64,000 nucleotides of DNA from Theropithecus gelada. Lineage: Eukaryota; Chordata; Mammalia; Primates; Cercopithecidae. Shown here in pieces: positions 23,851 to 35,800 of this stretch; positions within the stretch are counted from its first letter, which is position 1, and the number at the start of each line of letters is the position of its first letter. The translations under genes and the position numbers were made by a program. The stretch is taken from contig NC_037686.1 in the NCBI RefSeq assembly GCF_003255815.1, positions 54,781,888 through 54,845,887 on the forward strand, in the 5' to 3' direction. The notes beneath the pieces were generated by a model, which saw only the letters and a list, made by a program, of their open reading frames with translations, searched no databases and was not told the DNA's origin.

Positions 23851-24617
23851 AGACATGTTTCCAAAGAAGATATACAAATAACCAGTATGCATATAAGAAG
23901 ATGCTCACCATTACTAATCATTAGGGAAATGCAAATCAAAACCACAATGAGATACCATTCACCCCCATTGGGGTGGCTAGTAAATTTTTTAAAAATCAGA
24001 AAATAACAAGTTTTGGCAAGGACGTAAGAAATTGAAACTCTTGTGCATTGTTGATGAAAATGTAAAATGGAATAGCCAACGTGAAAAACAGTACGGCAGT
24101 TCCTCAAAAAATTAAAAATAGAATTACCATATGATCCAGCAATTCTACTTCAGGGTATATACCCCAAGGAACTGAAAGCAGGATCTCAAGGAGATATTTG
24201 CACACCCATGTTCTTTATAACAGCTAAAATGTGGAAGCAAGATAAGCAAAATGTGATGTATGCATACAATAGAATATTATTCAATCTTTAATAGAAAGGA
24301 CATTCTGACATATGCTATGTGGATGAAACTTGGGGACATTATGCTAAGTGAAATAAGCCAGTCCCAGAAAGACAAATACTGAATGATTCCACTTATATGA
24401 GGTACTTAAAGTCATCAAAATCATAGAGACAAAAAGTAGAACAGTGATTGCCAGGGGTTTGGGGGAGGGTAGAATGGGAAGTTACTGTTTAATGGGTACG
24501 GAGTTTCCATTTTACAAGACGAAAGAGTTATGGAGTTAAGATGAAGGAGTTATGGTGGTGATGGTTGCACAACCTTATGAATTTACTTATTTATTTTTAA
24601 TTCTTTATTTTATTTAT

Positions 24618-24899
24618 TTATTTTTTTGAGACGGAGTCTCGCTCTGTCGCCCAGGATGGAGTGCAGTGGCACCATCTCGGCTCGACCTCCATCTCCTGGG
24701 TTCAAGCAATTCTTCTACCTCAGCCTCCCAATAAGCTAGGGTTACCCACCAACATGCCCAGCTAATTTTTTGCATTTTTAGTAGAGACAGGGTTTCACCA
24801 CATTGGCCAGAATGGTCTCAAACTCCTGACCTCAGGCGATCTGCCCACCTCAGCCTCTCAAAGTGCTGGGATTACAGGCGTGAGCCGCCACGCCCATCC
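24618..24899 (-). mobile_element. AluS-like SINE, reverse
   Basis: The T-rich tail and GAGACGGAGTCTCGCTCTGT start the element, and GAGCCGCCACGCCCATCC ends it. An 11-bp perfect TSD, TTTAATTCTTT, lies at 24596-24606 and 24900-24910. It is inserted in the L1 3' UTR. Confidence 0.95.
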
Positions 24900-24931
24900 T
24901 TTAATTCTTTTTTAAAAGATTTTTAAAATTC

Positions 24932-25056
24932 TTTTTGTAGAGACGAGGGTCTCACTATGTTCCCCAGGCTGGTCTTGAACTCCTGGACTCAAGTGATTCT
25001 GCCACCTCAGCCTCCCAAAGTGCTGGGATTATAGGCATGAGCCACTGCACCTGGCC
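24932..25056 (-). mobile_element. Alu monomer (FLAM/FRAM-like), reverse
   Basis: GTAGAGACGAGGGTCTCACT through GAGCCACTGCACCTGGCC is a single Alu arm with no second arm. It lies just right of the full Alu, whose insertion separated it from its own AT-rich flank. Confidence 0.85.
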
Positions 25057-25609
25057 CCTGAATATATTTAATACCACTAAATTATACACCTAAAAATGGT
25101 TAAGATGGTAAATTTTATGTTCTGTGTGTTTCACCACAATTTTTAAAATAGACAGAGGGAGATAGTACATATTTAATTGTATTCCTTTGTACTCCTGATA
25201 AGAGATAACTTCCATTCGGATGAAGCATCAAATAATTGAATTTTACAAAAAGAGCTTATAATTTTACATATCTGATGCTGAGAAGAATTGTCTACAACTA
25301 CTTTTCAAACCTTGTTTCCCTTTCACTCTCACACACTTCCAGTGCTGCATACTATATGCCACATTGATAATAGGTTTTCATTTCTGCCCTACCACCTTTG
25401 CCTCAATTCCAGTTAAGCCAGTACCCTGGGCAGTAGGAAAATTCGTCTAAGCACTCCTACTCCAGAGGGATCGAAAAATCTCAGCCACCCACAGGAGAAA
25501 CTACAAACCACATAAATACATCCCACTAAACCCAAACTAAACATATCTCCAACTCAACTTAACTCAGTCTCCAAAATACTTACAATCATTCCAATATTCC
25601 AATACCATC

Positions 25610-26330
25610 TCACACAAGGGCAAGTTATTAAATTTCTAATATGGAAACTTTCAAATTATACAAAAGTAGACAGAATAGTATAGTAAATTCCCAGGAACCC
25701 CTGCACCAGTTTCAACAATGATGGATTCATGGCCAGTCTTGTTTCCACTGTACTCCATCCACTTTCTCCTTCCCTCTGCAGCTTTACAGCAATTTCTAGA
25801 TGTTACCGTATTTTGTCTATCAATATTTCCATATGTATTTCTAAAATGGAATTATTTTAAAATAGTAACAATGCCCTAAACATACTTCAGCAAACATGAA
25901 TAATAATGTCCTAATATTCTCAGATATTGTATCCAAATCTCTAATGATCTCATGAGATGCCATACATTTATTTTTGTGGTTTGTTTGAATCAGAATTTAA
26001 AGTTGTGATTAATTGATATGTCTCCAGTTTTTTAAAAATCCATAGATTTCTCATTGCTTTTTTGTAACTAATTTGTTTAAGGAATCAGCTTGTTTTCTCT
26101 GTAGTTTCCCACAGTTTGTATTTTTCTAATCAAATCTCTGTGCGTCATGTGTTTTTTGTGTTCTCTGCCTGCTGAATTTCCTCTAAATTGGTCATTGCAT
26201 TTAGAAGCTTGATAAGATTCTGGTTTGACATTTTTGGCAAGGTCAGGTGCACTTACTGTCTGGCTGTATCTCTGTTTGATGTTAGAGGATGTTGATGATC
26301 AATGGGGCCTTAGGTTGACATCCCCAAAAT
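25610..26330. mobile_element. Old LINE-derived sequence (L1M-like), tentative
   Basis: CAAAAGTAGACAGAATAGTA, CCTGCACCAGTTTCAACAATG, GTGGTTTGTTTGAATCAG and TTGATATGTCTCCAG belong to a familiar ancient interspersed repeat. The pattern recurs near 56.9-57.6 kb. I cannot settle orientation and subfamily. Confidence 0.45.
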
Positions 26331-27246
26331 AGACCCAGAGACAAGGATCACTGTGGAGGTGACCACGTAGCACCTCGGGAGACCAGGAAGGTGGTGCAGG
26401 AAGCAGAACAGGCAGGAGAGGAAACCCAGCAAGAGCATGATCTCAGGCAAAATCCCAGAGGGCAGTTTCTTTCCAACCCACAGGGAAACTTGGCCATGTA
26501 GGTTATACTTCAGAACTGCACTGACTCAAGGCAAGGGATCTAGGTTTTAGCATGCCTGTATTTTTCAGTGATTGCTCAAGAATTTCTGCAGAGGTGGGCA
26601 CTGTCCAGCATTAGCAGCCCTGTGTATGTCTGGAGCAGGTGGGTCACAAAACAGTAATGAGAGATCAGAAGGGTCAGAGTGGAGCTTCCAGATCATCTGC
26701 ATATGAGGGGAAGTATGACCGATTATGCTAAAATATCTTACATTGCAAATACTCCAAAAAGATATGAGCATGTAAACATATTCCTAGATGGGCCTTAGAA
26801 AGGGCCCATAACAGTGAGGGGCCCTGACACTTAAGCTTCTTTGGCTTCAAGATAAATCCATCTCTATAGTGAGGAAGAAAGAAAACGAGAGATTGTGGTT
26901 TCCTGGAAGATAAGAAGAGAGTGTGTTTGAAAAAGAGAGTGATGATGTGTTTTAAGATCCTGCGACTCATCAGATCTGCTGGTCTCACTGCCTTTTCATT
27001 GTCCTTTGCCTACCTCGTGTCTTCACATTTCCCACTGTCCAGCTTAGAGTCCATGATCCAGGATTATAAGTACTATCAACTCCTTCGCCTCTGTTGATGG
27101 GTCAGGAAGATGAAGACTTTTGGATCTGGCTATTTGGAGATTATTAGAGACCATCACAAAAGTAGTAAAGGTGGAGTATTAAGAACAAAAGCCTAATCAG
27201 AGTGACTTTGTATAGAAATTGTAGGAGGAGAGAGATTGGAGAGAAG
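26331..27246. other. No gene recognised
   Basis: Minus frames at 26565-26771 and 26728-26988 are short and without recognisable domains. No clear repeat family is seen. Confidence 0.45.
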
Positions 27247-27739
27247 CAGAGACATCCCTCAGTATCCATGGAGGATTGGTTCTAGGACCCTCTTCAGATG
27301 CCAAATCTGTGGATACTCAAGGCCCTGATGTAAAATGGTGTAGTATCTACAAACAACCTACATATATCACTGATACACTTTAAATAATCTCTAGATTATT
27401 TGTAATACCTCATACAATGTGAATGCTAGTAAATACTTGTTATACTATTTTTTTATTCATTCTGTTTTTTATTGTTGTATTAAAAAATTTTTAGACTCAG
27501 GTTCTTGCTCTGTCATCCAGGCTGGAACGCAGTGGTAAAATCATAGCTTACTGCAGCCTCAAACTCCTGCGCTCAAGTGATCCTCCCATCTTGGCCTCCC
27601 AAAATGTTGGGATTACAGGTGTGAGCCACTGTGCCCAACCTGGTTTTTGTTTTTTGTTTTGTTTTCTTTTCTTTTCAAATATTTTTGGTTCTCGGTTGAA
27701 TCTGCAAATGCAGAACCCTGGGGTATGGAAGGCCAAATG
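27247..27739 (+). mobile_element. MER2 DNA transposon (Tigger-related), split by an Alu monomer
   Basis: The left piece has CATCCCTCAGTATCCATGG and CTCAAGGCCCTGATGTAAA. The right piece has TTTTTGGTTCTCGGTTGAAT and GTATGGAAGGCC. The terminal sequences are the mirrored MER2 inverted repeat. No transposase is encoded. Confidence 0.88.
27483..27640 (-). mobile_element. Alu monomer (FLAM-like), reverse, inside MER2
   Basis: ACTCAGGTTCTTGCTCTGTC starts it and GTGAGCCACTGTGCCCAACC ends it. It has one Alu arm only. Confidence 0.88.
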
Positions 27740-27741
27740 TA

Positions 27742-30262
27742 CAGCACATTTTTTCACGGAGTTTTGCTGAAATGGATGACAAAGTAATGAAGTGATTGCT
27801 AGACAGAAGTGTGGAGTTAAAGATCTGTTTATTGGAAGATAGGGAAAGTAATATATTTGTATGCTGAAGGGAATGATCCTATAGAGAGATGTACAGAGGG
27901 GAGAATGGCTAGATATTTACTCCTGATTAAGTGACAGCAGACAGAACCTACGGACAAGTGGAAGGGTTGACCTGAGATAGGAACATTTAAGGTTCATCCC
28001 CAACAACAGGAGGGAGGCCAGATGGAGGTGAGTAGGTGGTAGATTTGGGAGTGAGAGCAGAAGAAAGTTAAATAATGTCTTCACCTGAGATTGTAGAGAA
28101 GGAGGTGTGGGAGGCTTGAGGAAAGTGATAACAGGTGTCTAGGAGAGCCAGATAGTGAATTGACTAGCGAAATGTATCAGGATTTCCACGCAGCTCTCGG
28201 GACCCACATGAAGCCATCAGTTATGAATTTAGAGTGAGGCCAACCGGCATGGTTGGGTGTTGTTCTTCAGCCACGGTCAGCTGTGGGTTGTAGGAGTGAA
28301 TAGGTGGAGAAGTGGCTAGCCAAAGTTGAAGTTTTTCTAGGCCGGTTGGAGACAGAGGCAAAGGAGATGAGAGTGCTTGTAATTCTGGGTCATGGACTCT
28401 AAGCTGGATAATGGGGGGTGTGAAAACGTGAAGTGATAAGGGACAGTAAAAAGGCAATAAGACCAAGAGATGTGATAAGCTACGAGATTACTAGGCTTGC
28501 AGGAAGAGGGTGCTGGAAGGTGACCAATGAGTTCACTTCTACTCTAGATTGTGGAGATGGCGTAGTTAATGGTTATAACAAAGTCTAAGGTTTGGCCACA
28601 GCAGCAGATGGCTGAAAGAGGATGGGGAACACATTACTGACACAGAGAAGAAACCAGGCTCATCGATATGGCTATTGTAATTATTGAATCATAAATTTAA
28701 TATCTTGTGGCCAATTACTGAGGAAGCTCATTCTTACAGCATCCATGTCCCTCCCATTTTGCACAATTATCAAAAAGACCATTGTTTCTCAGTTAGTTTT
28801 AGTTGAAGCAGATCTTACGAGATGCTTTGTGAAGAGTTTGCTCAATCAATGCAAATAGGACAACGTGGCAGGACACTGAGACCCCATACTAGGCAACTTG
28901 TGTCCTTTATATTATGCCTTTTGGAAATGAATGTCCTCAAGCTGTATAAATTTTAGTTTTGCCATTTACCTCCTAAAATATTACCACCTATAAATACTGA
29001 GACATTTTCAGTTTTTCATAGAATGAATTCATCCATCTGGTACTGAGCTTTTCTCTACAGAAAGCTAAAATCCCTGTGGTCATCTGCTGGTATTTGTGCC
29101 CATAGACTGGCTCTCCTTTCTTGTAACTATGGATGAACTCTGTATGCTCCTGACTAAGGTCAGAATGTGCTGAGAACAAAGCCATTTATGACAACAGGGA
29201 GCTACCATGGGCCCTGGTACTTGATCCAGAGTCCTGGTACAAGGGTCCAGCTTCTCGCATAGAAACCTCTAGGTCATTTAGGCTCACCTGTCTCTCACCA
29301 AGTCCTGGCTTTTGTCAATTTCTCACTGTTTTCCTGTCACATTTTTCAACTCTCTCCCACCTCTCTCCCTGTACTTTTTCGAAGCCAGGGTTCTTCCAAA
29401 GAAATAAAAAATGTGGTTAAAACATCTAGACAGACTCTAAGAATGAGAAGCCTAAGACTCTAAGACGGATAAGCCAAGTCTCAAAAACAACCAGAGCCTA
29501 GAGAGGAAGGAGTGAAGGAAGAATGGTGAGCTTTGCTTTGGATGGTGGGAGTATCAGGTCCTAGTATGGAGAAGGTTGAGCTGGTGTGTGCATGGATATA
29601 ACCTCAGTTTGGGATTTTTTGTTTGTTAGTTTTGGGGTTTTTTTGCAAGATCATCTCACTGCCAGCCTCTTCCAAATCACACTGGCAGGGGAAGGGAAAA
29701 ATCTCAGGGAACCAAGATTCCCTGCTCTGTCCATAACCACAGCTCACATCATGATCTTATTGCAACTTTCTTCTTTATTCCACCTTCAACTGGCATCCAC
29801 ACCGGTTATGGCTGCGTTAGTTTGAAATGTTGCAGCCAAGATTGTCTCTTTCCCCATTCCCTGCCAGGCTCTGACTTAGAATTAATTTCTTTGGGATAGG
29901 ACCTTACCAAATACTTCCAGGTCCTTATGGAGCACCCAGGGATAATCGTGCTTCCCTTGAGTACCTTCAAACTCCTCTGCTTACCTCAGAAACCAAGTGC
30001 CCAGCATCTCTCTTCCATCTCAGGTCATTTCTCTAGAGCTCACCTTCTTGTAAGGAACTGATTTCCCATCCCTACTCCCCAGTGTCTCTAGTCATCATTC
30101 ATAAATCTCAAACTCATGGAGGAAGTCTCTTGCCTGCAGACTGAAAGATGACATTGATTTCCAAGTACCTATCTCTATGACATTCTTGCTTGCCACCCAA
30201 ACAAAGTGCTTTCCCCTTTCCTTGCATGGCTCTCTCCCTGTTGGCCTTTGGTTCCCTGGAAG
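27742..30262. other. Mostly unassigned DNA; no gene recognised
   Basis: The part to about 28650 is G/A-rich with one low-complexity AGTGAGAGC-like texture and may be old repeat. 28950-29190 and 29380-29830 hold small frames without support. The stretch just before 30263 is pyrimidine-rich and serves as the possible acceptor context of the next entry. Confidence 0.4.
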
Positions 30263-30334
30263 GACAACAAGAAGTGGCTTCGCTGCTTCACATTCCAGAA
30301 GATTGAGGACCCAGTCTACGAAGTCAATCCTAAC
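30263..30334 (+). other. Exon-like stretch with a consensus 5' splice site
   Basis: The 72 bases form exactly 24 codons, beginning DNKKWLRCFTF and ending in VNPN. They are preceded by a pyrimidine-rich tract and AG (30261-30262), and followed immediately by GTGAGT (30335-30340), a near-perfect donor. The reading is open in phase 0 and also extends upstream to an ATG at 30206. I recognise no protein family. The exon could belong to a gene or a non-coding transcript, or be chance. Confidence 0.35.
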
Positions 30335-30340
30335 GTGAGT

Positions 30341-30894
30341 CTGAGGTTAAATATAGAGATGACCCTAACATCCAGAAACAGAATTTTCACCCGATAATTT
30401 GTCTTTGAGGTACAATGAGCCACTGGATGGGTCACAAAGACTCAGCAGGACTGAAAACAGCTGACTGTTGCTGTCTACCTAAAGTACAGTTTTCAATTCG
30501 CATTTGGAAATTGTGGCAATACACAATTTTTCTCTGATTTTTTTTTCTTGTAACAGTAACATTCTTTTAGTAAAATTATTATAGAAAAATTGAAAAACAA
30601 AAAAGTTTACAAAAGAAAATGAAACTACCTTTAATCCCACTAAACAGAAATAATTGCTGTTATTATTTTAGTGTATTTCTGCCTATATGGAATATGTTAT
30701 TGAGGTTAATTTATATACACATAATATGAATTGTTTACTATTATAAATAATTTCAATTATTTTTGTGAGTTACACTGTGTCCCTGAGAGTCCTAAAGAAC
30801 AGTGCTATGCTTCACTATGTAAATTCTTATATTAAAAAAAAAAATCAGTGAACTGTTATCTGACTACTCCTACAGAAAAGTTATGGCCAATTCT
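30341..30894. other. No gene recognised
   Basis: AT-rich DNA with CTTTAATCCCACTAAACAG and TATTTCTGCCTATATGG that may be old LINE debris, not assigned. Confidence 0.4.
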
Positions 30895-31125
30895 GAGAGC
30901 AACAGAGCTGAGTACTGACCTACATTCTACCCCTTAGCAGCTCTATGACCTTGGTCAAGTTTCTTAAATCTTCTGCACCTCAGTTTCCTTTTATTTAACA
31001 TGGGGATAATAACATACCTACTTTAAAGAGTTGATGTGGTGGTTAAAGGAGAAATGGCATGTAAATTGTGTAGACCAGTGTCTGGCATGCAGTAAGTAGT
31101 AAATAAAGATTATTAGCATTATTAT
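30895..31125 (+). mobile_element. MIR SINE
   Basis: CTCTATGACCTTGGTCAAGT, CACCTCAGTTTCCTTTTATT, ATAATAACATACCTACTTT, then GTGTCTGGCATGCAGTAAG and TTATTAGCATTATTAT give the full MIR order. Its tail was cut by the Alu described next. Confidence 0.88.
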
Positions 31126-31163
31126 ATATGTGTGTGTGTGTGTGTGTGTATGTGTGTGTGTGT

Positions 31164-31194
<31 letters not shown>

Positions 31195-31202
31195 TTATTT
31201 AT
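31126..31202. repeat. (TG)n/(TA)n microsatellite in the Alu tail
   Basis: A run of TG units with two TATG breaks turns into (TA)n and then (TTTA)n before the Alu body. It lies inside the TSDs of the reverse Alu, so it derives from the Alu's own tail. Confidence 0.93.
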
Positions 31203-31489
31203 TTATTTTGAGATAGAGTCTTGCTCTGTCACCCAGGCTGGAGTGCAGTGGCGTAATCTCTGTTCACTGCAACCTCTGCCTCTAGGGTTCAAGCAATTCT
31301 CTGCCTCAGCCTCCTGAGTAACGGGGATTATAGGCGCCCGCCACCACGCTAGGCTAATTTTTGTATTTTTAGTAGAGACGTGGTTTCACCATCTTGGCCA
31401 GGCTGGTGTTGAACTCCTGACCTCATGATCTACCTGCCTCAGCCTTCCAAAGTCCTGGGATTACAGGCATGAGCCACCACACCCAGCTG
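31203..31489 (-). mobile_element. AluS/Y-like SINE, reverse
   Basis: TGAGATAGAGTCTTGCTCTG starts the body and GAGCCACCACACCCAGCTG ends it. The TSD GCATTATTAT lies at 31116-31125 and 31490-31499, outside the microsatellite tail. It is inserted in the MIR tail. Confidence 0.93.
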
Positions 31490-31769
31490 GCATTATTATC
31501 TTTATCTTACTGCAAGGCTTCTTTAAAAATGAGTGAGTGGATTTATAATAAAGCACTGATCCTATAATACAACTTATATAAAGGTTGGTAGAGTTGAGGT
31601 TCAACAGCAAATTATTCAAGGTTTTAGTGAATTGAGAACTGAAGAGCAAAAATTTCCTGAAGGCCATATAGTGTAATGGTCAAAAGCATGAGTTTTTGAT
31701 GAAAACAAGCAAAGATTTGTTTTCCCAATTCTTAATAATAAAAATAAAAATGTATGTAGTCAAAACAAA

Positions 31770-31985
31770 GGGCTAGGCATTATTCTCAGAGCTTTGCTTA
31801 TATTAGCTCACTCCAGCCTTGCAATAACCATAATATATAGGTACTATCACTACTAGGAAACAGGAACAGAGAGACATTAAGAAATTCATAGCAGACAACA
31901 AGGCTAGTAAAAGGCAGAGCTAGGATTTGAACTCAGATGACCTGATTCTAGAGCCTCTGGTTTTAATTATTGTTATGTTGTTGTA
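31770..31985 (-). mobile_element. MIR SINE, reverse
   Basis: AGCCTTGCAATAACCATAAT, TAGGTACTATCACTACTAGG, AGGCTAGTAAAAGGCAGAGC and GATTTGAACTCAGATGACC follow the reverse MIR order. Confidence 0.82.
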
Positions 31986-33440
31986 TATTTGAAAAAAGTT
32001 ACTTAATATCAGTGAGTCTCTCATTCAATTGTAGTCTTTTTCTTATGGATTTGACAGAATTATTTGTATATTCTTGATAAAAGCCCCTTTGCTAATTATA
32101 TGTGTTGTGAATATCTTATCTTACTTTTCAGCTCACCATTTGACTATCTTAATGGGTCTTTTGATGAATGCAGTTTTTTATTCTAATGTAAGAACACATC
32201 AATATTTTCTTATACAACTGGTGTATTTTGTACCTAGTTATCTTCTAGAAACATGCAACCTTATACCATATCAAAAACTAAATTCCAAGTAAATTGTGAT
32301 GTTAGTACAAGATAAACCATCACAGGCGGGGCATGGTAGCTCACATCTGTAATCCCAGCACTTTGGGAGGCCAAGGCAGGCAGATCACTTGAAGTCAGGA
32401 GTTCAAGACCAGCATAGCCAGCACGGTGAAACCCTGTCTCTACTAAAAATACAAAAATTAACTGGGCATGCTGGCACACGCCTGTATTCCCAGCTACTCG
32501 GGAAGCTGAGGCAGGAAAATCACTTGAACCCAGGAGGCAGAGGTTTCAGTGAGCCGAGATCATGCCATTGCACTCCAGCCTAGGTGACAGAGCAAGACTG
32601 CATCTCAAAACAACAACAATAACAACAAAACCATCACAATAATTGTGGTTTAAGAATAAGTTTACAAGCTTTGTTCTTCTTCAGGTTGTCTTCCCTATTG
32701 TTGAGTCTTTGCATTTTCACATAAAGTTTAGAATCAGTTTACCAATTTCCACAAAATAATCTACCAGGATTTTGATCAGAATTGCATTGAACCAACAAAT
32801 TAATTTGGGAAGAACTGCAATTTTACAATATTCTCTCTTACAATATTAGCTCTTCCAATCCACGAACATGGTAAATCCTTCCATTTTTAAAAGATATTCT
32901 TTATTTTAATGACACAATATAGTTTTTTTGTATGGCAGTCTTTAAAATCTTTTACTAGATTTGTCCCTAGACATTGATGTTTTAAGCTGCCTTTGTAAAA
33001 GGTGTTATTTTATGTTTTATTGTAAATTCACTATAATGTTGAGTAGAAGTGGAGATATCAATAGCAGGCATTCTTGTCTTATTTCCAATCACAGGCAGGA
33101 AGTTTACAATATTTCACTACTAAATTTGATGCTGGTTGTAGGTTGTAGGCACTCATTTTTACCTTTGTCTTCCCTACTAATTTTTCTACTATTCTCCCAT
33201 CCATTCTCTATCTTCTGTAAATTTCTTAAATGTTCTTGTCTGTTCTTCTTATCTCTTACATTCTCTTTGTTTCCTTGGGCTTATCCATTTTTCATATCTT
33301 TAATTTTAATAAGGTTTTAATAAGGAACCAAGATAAGCATGTGTTCAAGCTACCATGCTTAATTAGGAGTCCCAGAAGGCTACACATGAAACAATCTTTT
33401 TTATACTTGATAAAGTTTGTTTGACTTTTTAAATTATTAG
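31986..33440 (-). mobile_element. L1 LINE ORF2 region, reverse, diverged, split by an Alu
   Basis: Read on the minus strand, these are middle ORF2 portions. Plus-strand landmarks are TTTGACTATCTTAATGGGTC, TTTTGATCAGAATTGCATTG and TTTAATGACACAATATAG. The Alu at 32325-32627 interrupts it. ORF2 is degenerate. Confidence 0.68.
32325..32627 (+). mobile_element. AluS-like SINE
   Basis: The element starts GGCGGGGCATGGTAGCTCAC and ends in a CAACAACAATAACAACAA tail. It is flanked by an 11-bp perfect TSD, AAACCATCACA, at 32314-32324 and 32628-32638. Confidence 0.96.
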
Positions 33441-33905
33441 TTTCTTAACTGACAAATAAAAATTGTATATATTTATAGTATACAACATGTTTTGCTGTAT
33501 GTATACATTGTGAAATAATCGAGCAAATTAACATATCCATTATCTCACATACTTATCTCTTTGTGTGTATGTGTGTTGAGAACATTTAAAATCTATTCTT
33601 AGCAACTTTCAAGTATACAATACATTGTTATTAACTATAATCACCACGTTGTACAATAGACCTGCTGAACATATTCCTCCTAACTGAAGTTTTGTATCCT
33701 TTTACCAACATCTTCCCATTCTCCTTTCCTCACCCCAAACCCTGGTAACCACCATTCTACTCTCTGCTTCTATGAGTTCCACATTTAAGATTCCACATAT
33801 GAGTGAGATCATATAGTATTTGTCTTTCTGTGCTTGGCTTTTTCACTTAGCATAGTGTCCTCCAGGTTCATCCAGGCTGTCATAAATTATAGGATTTTTA
33901 AAATC
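33441..33905 (-). mobile_element. L1 3' end (L1MA/L1PB-like), reverse
   Basis: TTATTAGTTTCTTAACTGAC, TTGTATATATTTATAGTATA, TAACATATCCATTATCTCAC and GCATAGTGTCCTCCAGG give the order of a reverse L1 3' UTR and ORF2 end. It adjoins the more diverged reverse L1 piece on its left. Confidence 0.82.
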
Positions 33906-34289
33906 AACTTTTTAACTAAAGTGAACTTGATTCACTGAATGAAAATTCTGCTGTTTCCTAAAATCCTGCAGATTAAAAAAATTTTTTTTAATCCTCATAG
34001 ATTTGAAAAAAATGTGGGAAACAGAAATATGTTATACACATAGAATTGCAGCTTCCTTCAGTTCTAAAATAATAAATTTTATTTTACAGTAATTGAAATT
34101 TAACTTTGAGGTGCCATAAGCCACTTTTATCCCAAATGGTTTCTCTTTAATAAACATTCTGCTTTTCTGCCAAGTTCAACTTTCCACTTAATGCAAGAAT
34201 ACCTTTAAACACCCCTGAGTGATGTCTATCTAACCTTTGCTTAAATTCCTTCTATGCTGGTGAGTTTATTACTTCTCCCATGGACAGAG
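33906..34289. other. No gene recognised
   Basis: AT-rich DNA without assignable repeat or frame. Confidence 0.4.
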
Positions 34290-34860
34290 ACAAATACTTA
34301 TCTTATTTTCACACGAAAAGTAGTATCACCTAGGTTTGCATTATACCACAAATAACAGAAGAAACAACTAAACATTACCTTAAATAAAACAGGAGTTCCA
34401 TTCTTTTCATGTCAAAAAGGAGTCCAGAGTTAGGTTATCCAAGGTTGGTTTGGCAGCTCCATGGCACCTTGGGTAACTCACCTTATTTTGAGCTCTGTCC
34501 TTTTTCATCTGAGACCATGGCCTTCAGCTCCATTTTTGTAAGATGTCTCTTACACCTCCAGGCAGTGCTTCGGCAGTCAGGCCCGGTGAAATGCCTGGTG
34601 AAGTGGAGGGGAAAAAAAAAAAAAAAAAAAAAAGCATGAGCCTTTGAGATAGCTCCTTTATAAAGAGCTTTCCCAACAGCCCCATTCGGCAACTTCCTCT
34701 TCCATCTTGTCAGCCAGACTACTCCACTTGGCCACGCCTAGCTGCGAGGGTTGAAGTCAACATTTTATCGGGCATATTACCACCCTGAACAAAACCGAGG
34801 TTCCACTAGCAAGAGAGACAGGGACTATGAATTTGAGTTGGCAGTGAACAGTGTGCACCA
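34290..34860. mobile_element. Interspersed repeat, family unresolved
   Basis: TTGGTTTGGCAGCTCCATGG, TTTCATCTGAGACCATGGCC, CTTACACCTCCAGGCAGTGC and CACCCTGAACAAAACCGAGG are pieces of a familiar medium-copy repeat that I cannot name. A run of 24 A residues (about 34610-34633) lies inside it. The frames at 34409-34639 and 34483-34692 overlap on opposite strands and use the A/T run. Confidence 0.4.
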
Positions 34861-35439
34861 CAAAAGCTTATTCTGTTTCCCCTTATTCCCATATTCATTC
34901 CTTCCCACCTTGAGAGAACAGTCAGAGGCTTTGGTAATAGCTAAAATCTCAAAAGACCAGTTCAGAACTGCATGGGAACTAACAGGCATAGGAGGTCAAG
35001 TCAAAACCAGAGGAATCATAGCAAACATACAGGGAAAGCAGCATTGGCTCCAGCCTGCCCTGCGAAGGGAAGCTTCACAAAAGAATCTGTGAGGACTTCC
35101 AGCTACTCTGGTAGAGCTGGGAGGCTGGGAATGGGCGAGATGGAGTTGAAGAATTAAATAGAAACAGCTGTTGGCTGCCTTCACCAGCCCTGAGGCGATG
35201 GCTCATGCACATTCAGCGGAACGATTCCGTTTGATCCGTACACATGTAAAAATCGTTGCCTCCTTCACTTTCTAAATGCTTGGAATTATTCTTTTCTTAT
35301 TAAGATTCACATTCACTAGGGTAACACATGCTTAGCAGCCAGGACTTGCAGAAGCCCATCAGATGCAGTACAGATAGGCATACTGTGCTAACTTACCACC
35401 CATTACTTTAGGAGGTTCATTTTTTTGGTGGCCTGTTAC
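34861..35439. other. No gene recognised
   Basis: The plus frame at 34751-35092 (113 codons) and its neighbours have no domain. I see no repeat that I can assign. Confidence 0.4.
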
Positions 35440-35665
35440 ATATCTTTACCTTGCGCTGGGCTCTGAGCTGAGCACATGGTTTGTTACATCATTTATCCTC
35501 ATGTTAACCTTAACATTAGTTATTCCAGTTTTAAAGAGAAACCCAGGGCTCCAGAGGAAGCAGTACTTTTTCCAAGGTCTCCCAGACTGTGGGTGGCAAG
35601 CCCAAGGTTCAAGTACAGGTCTGATTCTGAAACCACATGCATGTAACAAAAGGCCTCTACTTGCT
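35440..35665 (-). mobile_element. MIR SINE, reverse
   Basis: TTATCCTCATGTTAACCTTA, CCAGTTTTAAAGAGAAACCC, CCAAGGTCTCCCAGACTG and GCCCAAGGTTCAAGTACAGG show the reverse MIR order. Confidence 0.75.
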
Positions 35666-35712
35666 GCCTTAAAGCCAGAAAAGAGCTAACCTCACTTCCT
35701 CATCTACGGAAG

Positions 35713-35713
<1 letters not shown>

Positions 35714-35746
<33 letters not shown>
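35714..35746. repeat. (CA)n microsatellite
   Basis: About 16 uninterrupted CA units between AGAA and GCCCAG. Confidence 0.96.
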
Positions 35747-35747
<1 letters not shown>

Positions 35748-35800
35748 CCCAGAGATGTCAAAGGACCTGCCCAAAGTTGGCAGTTAGAAAAAGCATTGGA

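Larger units (their letters stand above)
21980..25155 (+). mobile_element. L1M LINE, ORF2 end and 3' UTR, split by a MaLR element and Alus
   Basis: The left piece ends ATAAGCAAAGGACTTAAATA at 22028. The L1 resumes at 23856 with ATGTTTCCAAAGAAGATA and TCACCATTACTAATCATTAG, continues through ORF2 C-terminal landmarks (ATATGATCCAGCAATTCTAC near 24131), and ends ATTATACACCTAAAAATGG near 25085 after the Alus. ORF2 is broken by stops. I give no restored protein. Confidence 0.88.

Noticed and set aside
34610..34633. Poly(A) as the end of a processed pseudogene
   Set aside because: The sequence to its left is an interspersed repeat with no coding-like frame leading to it.
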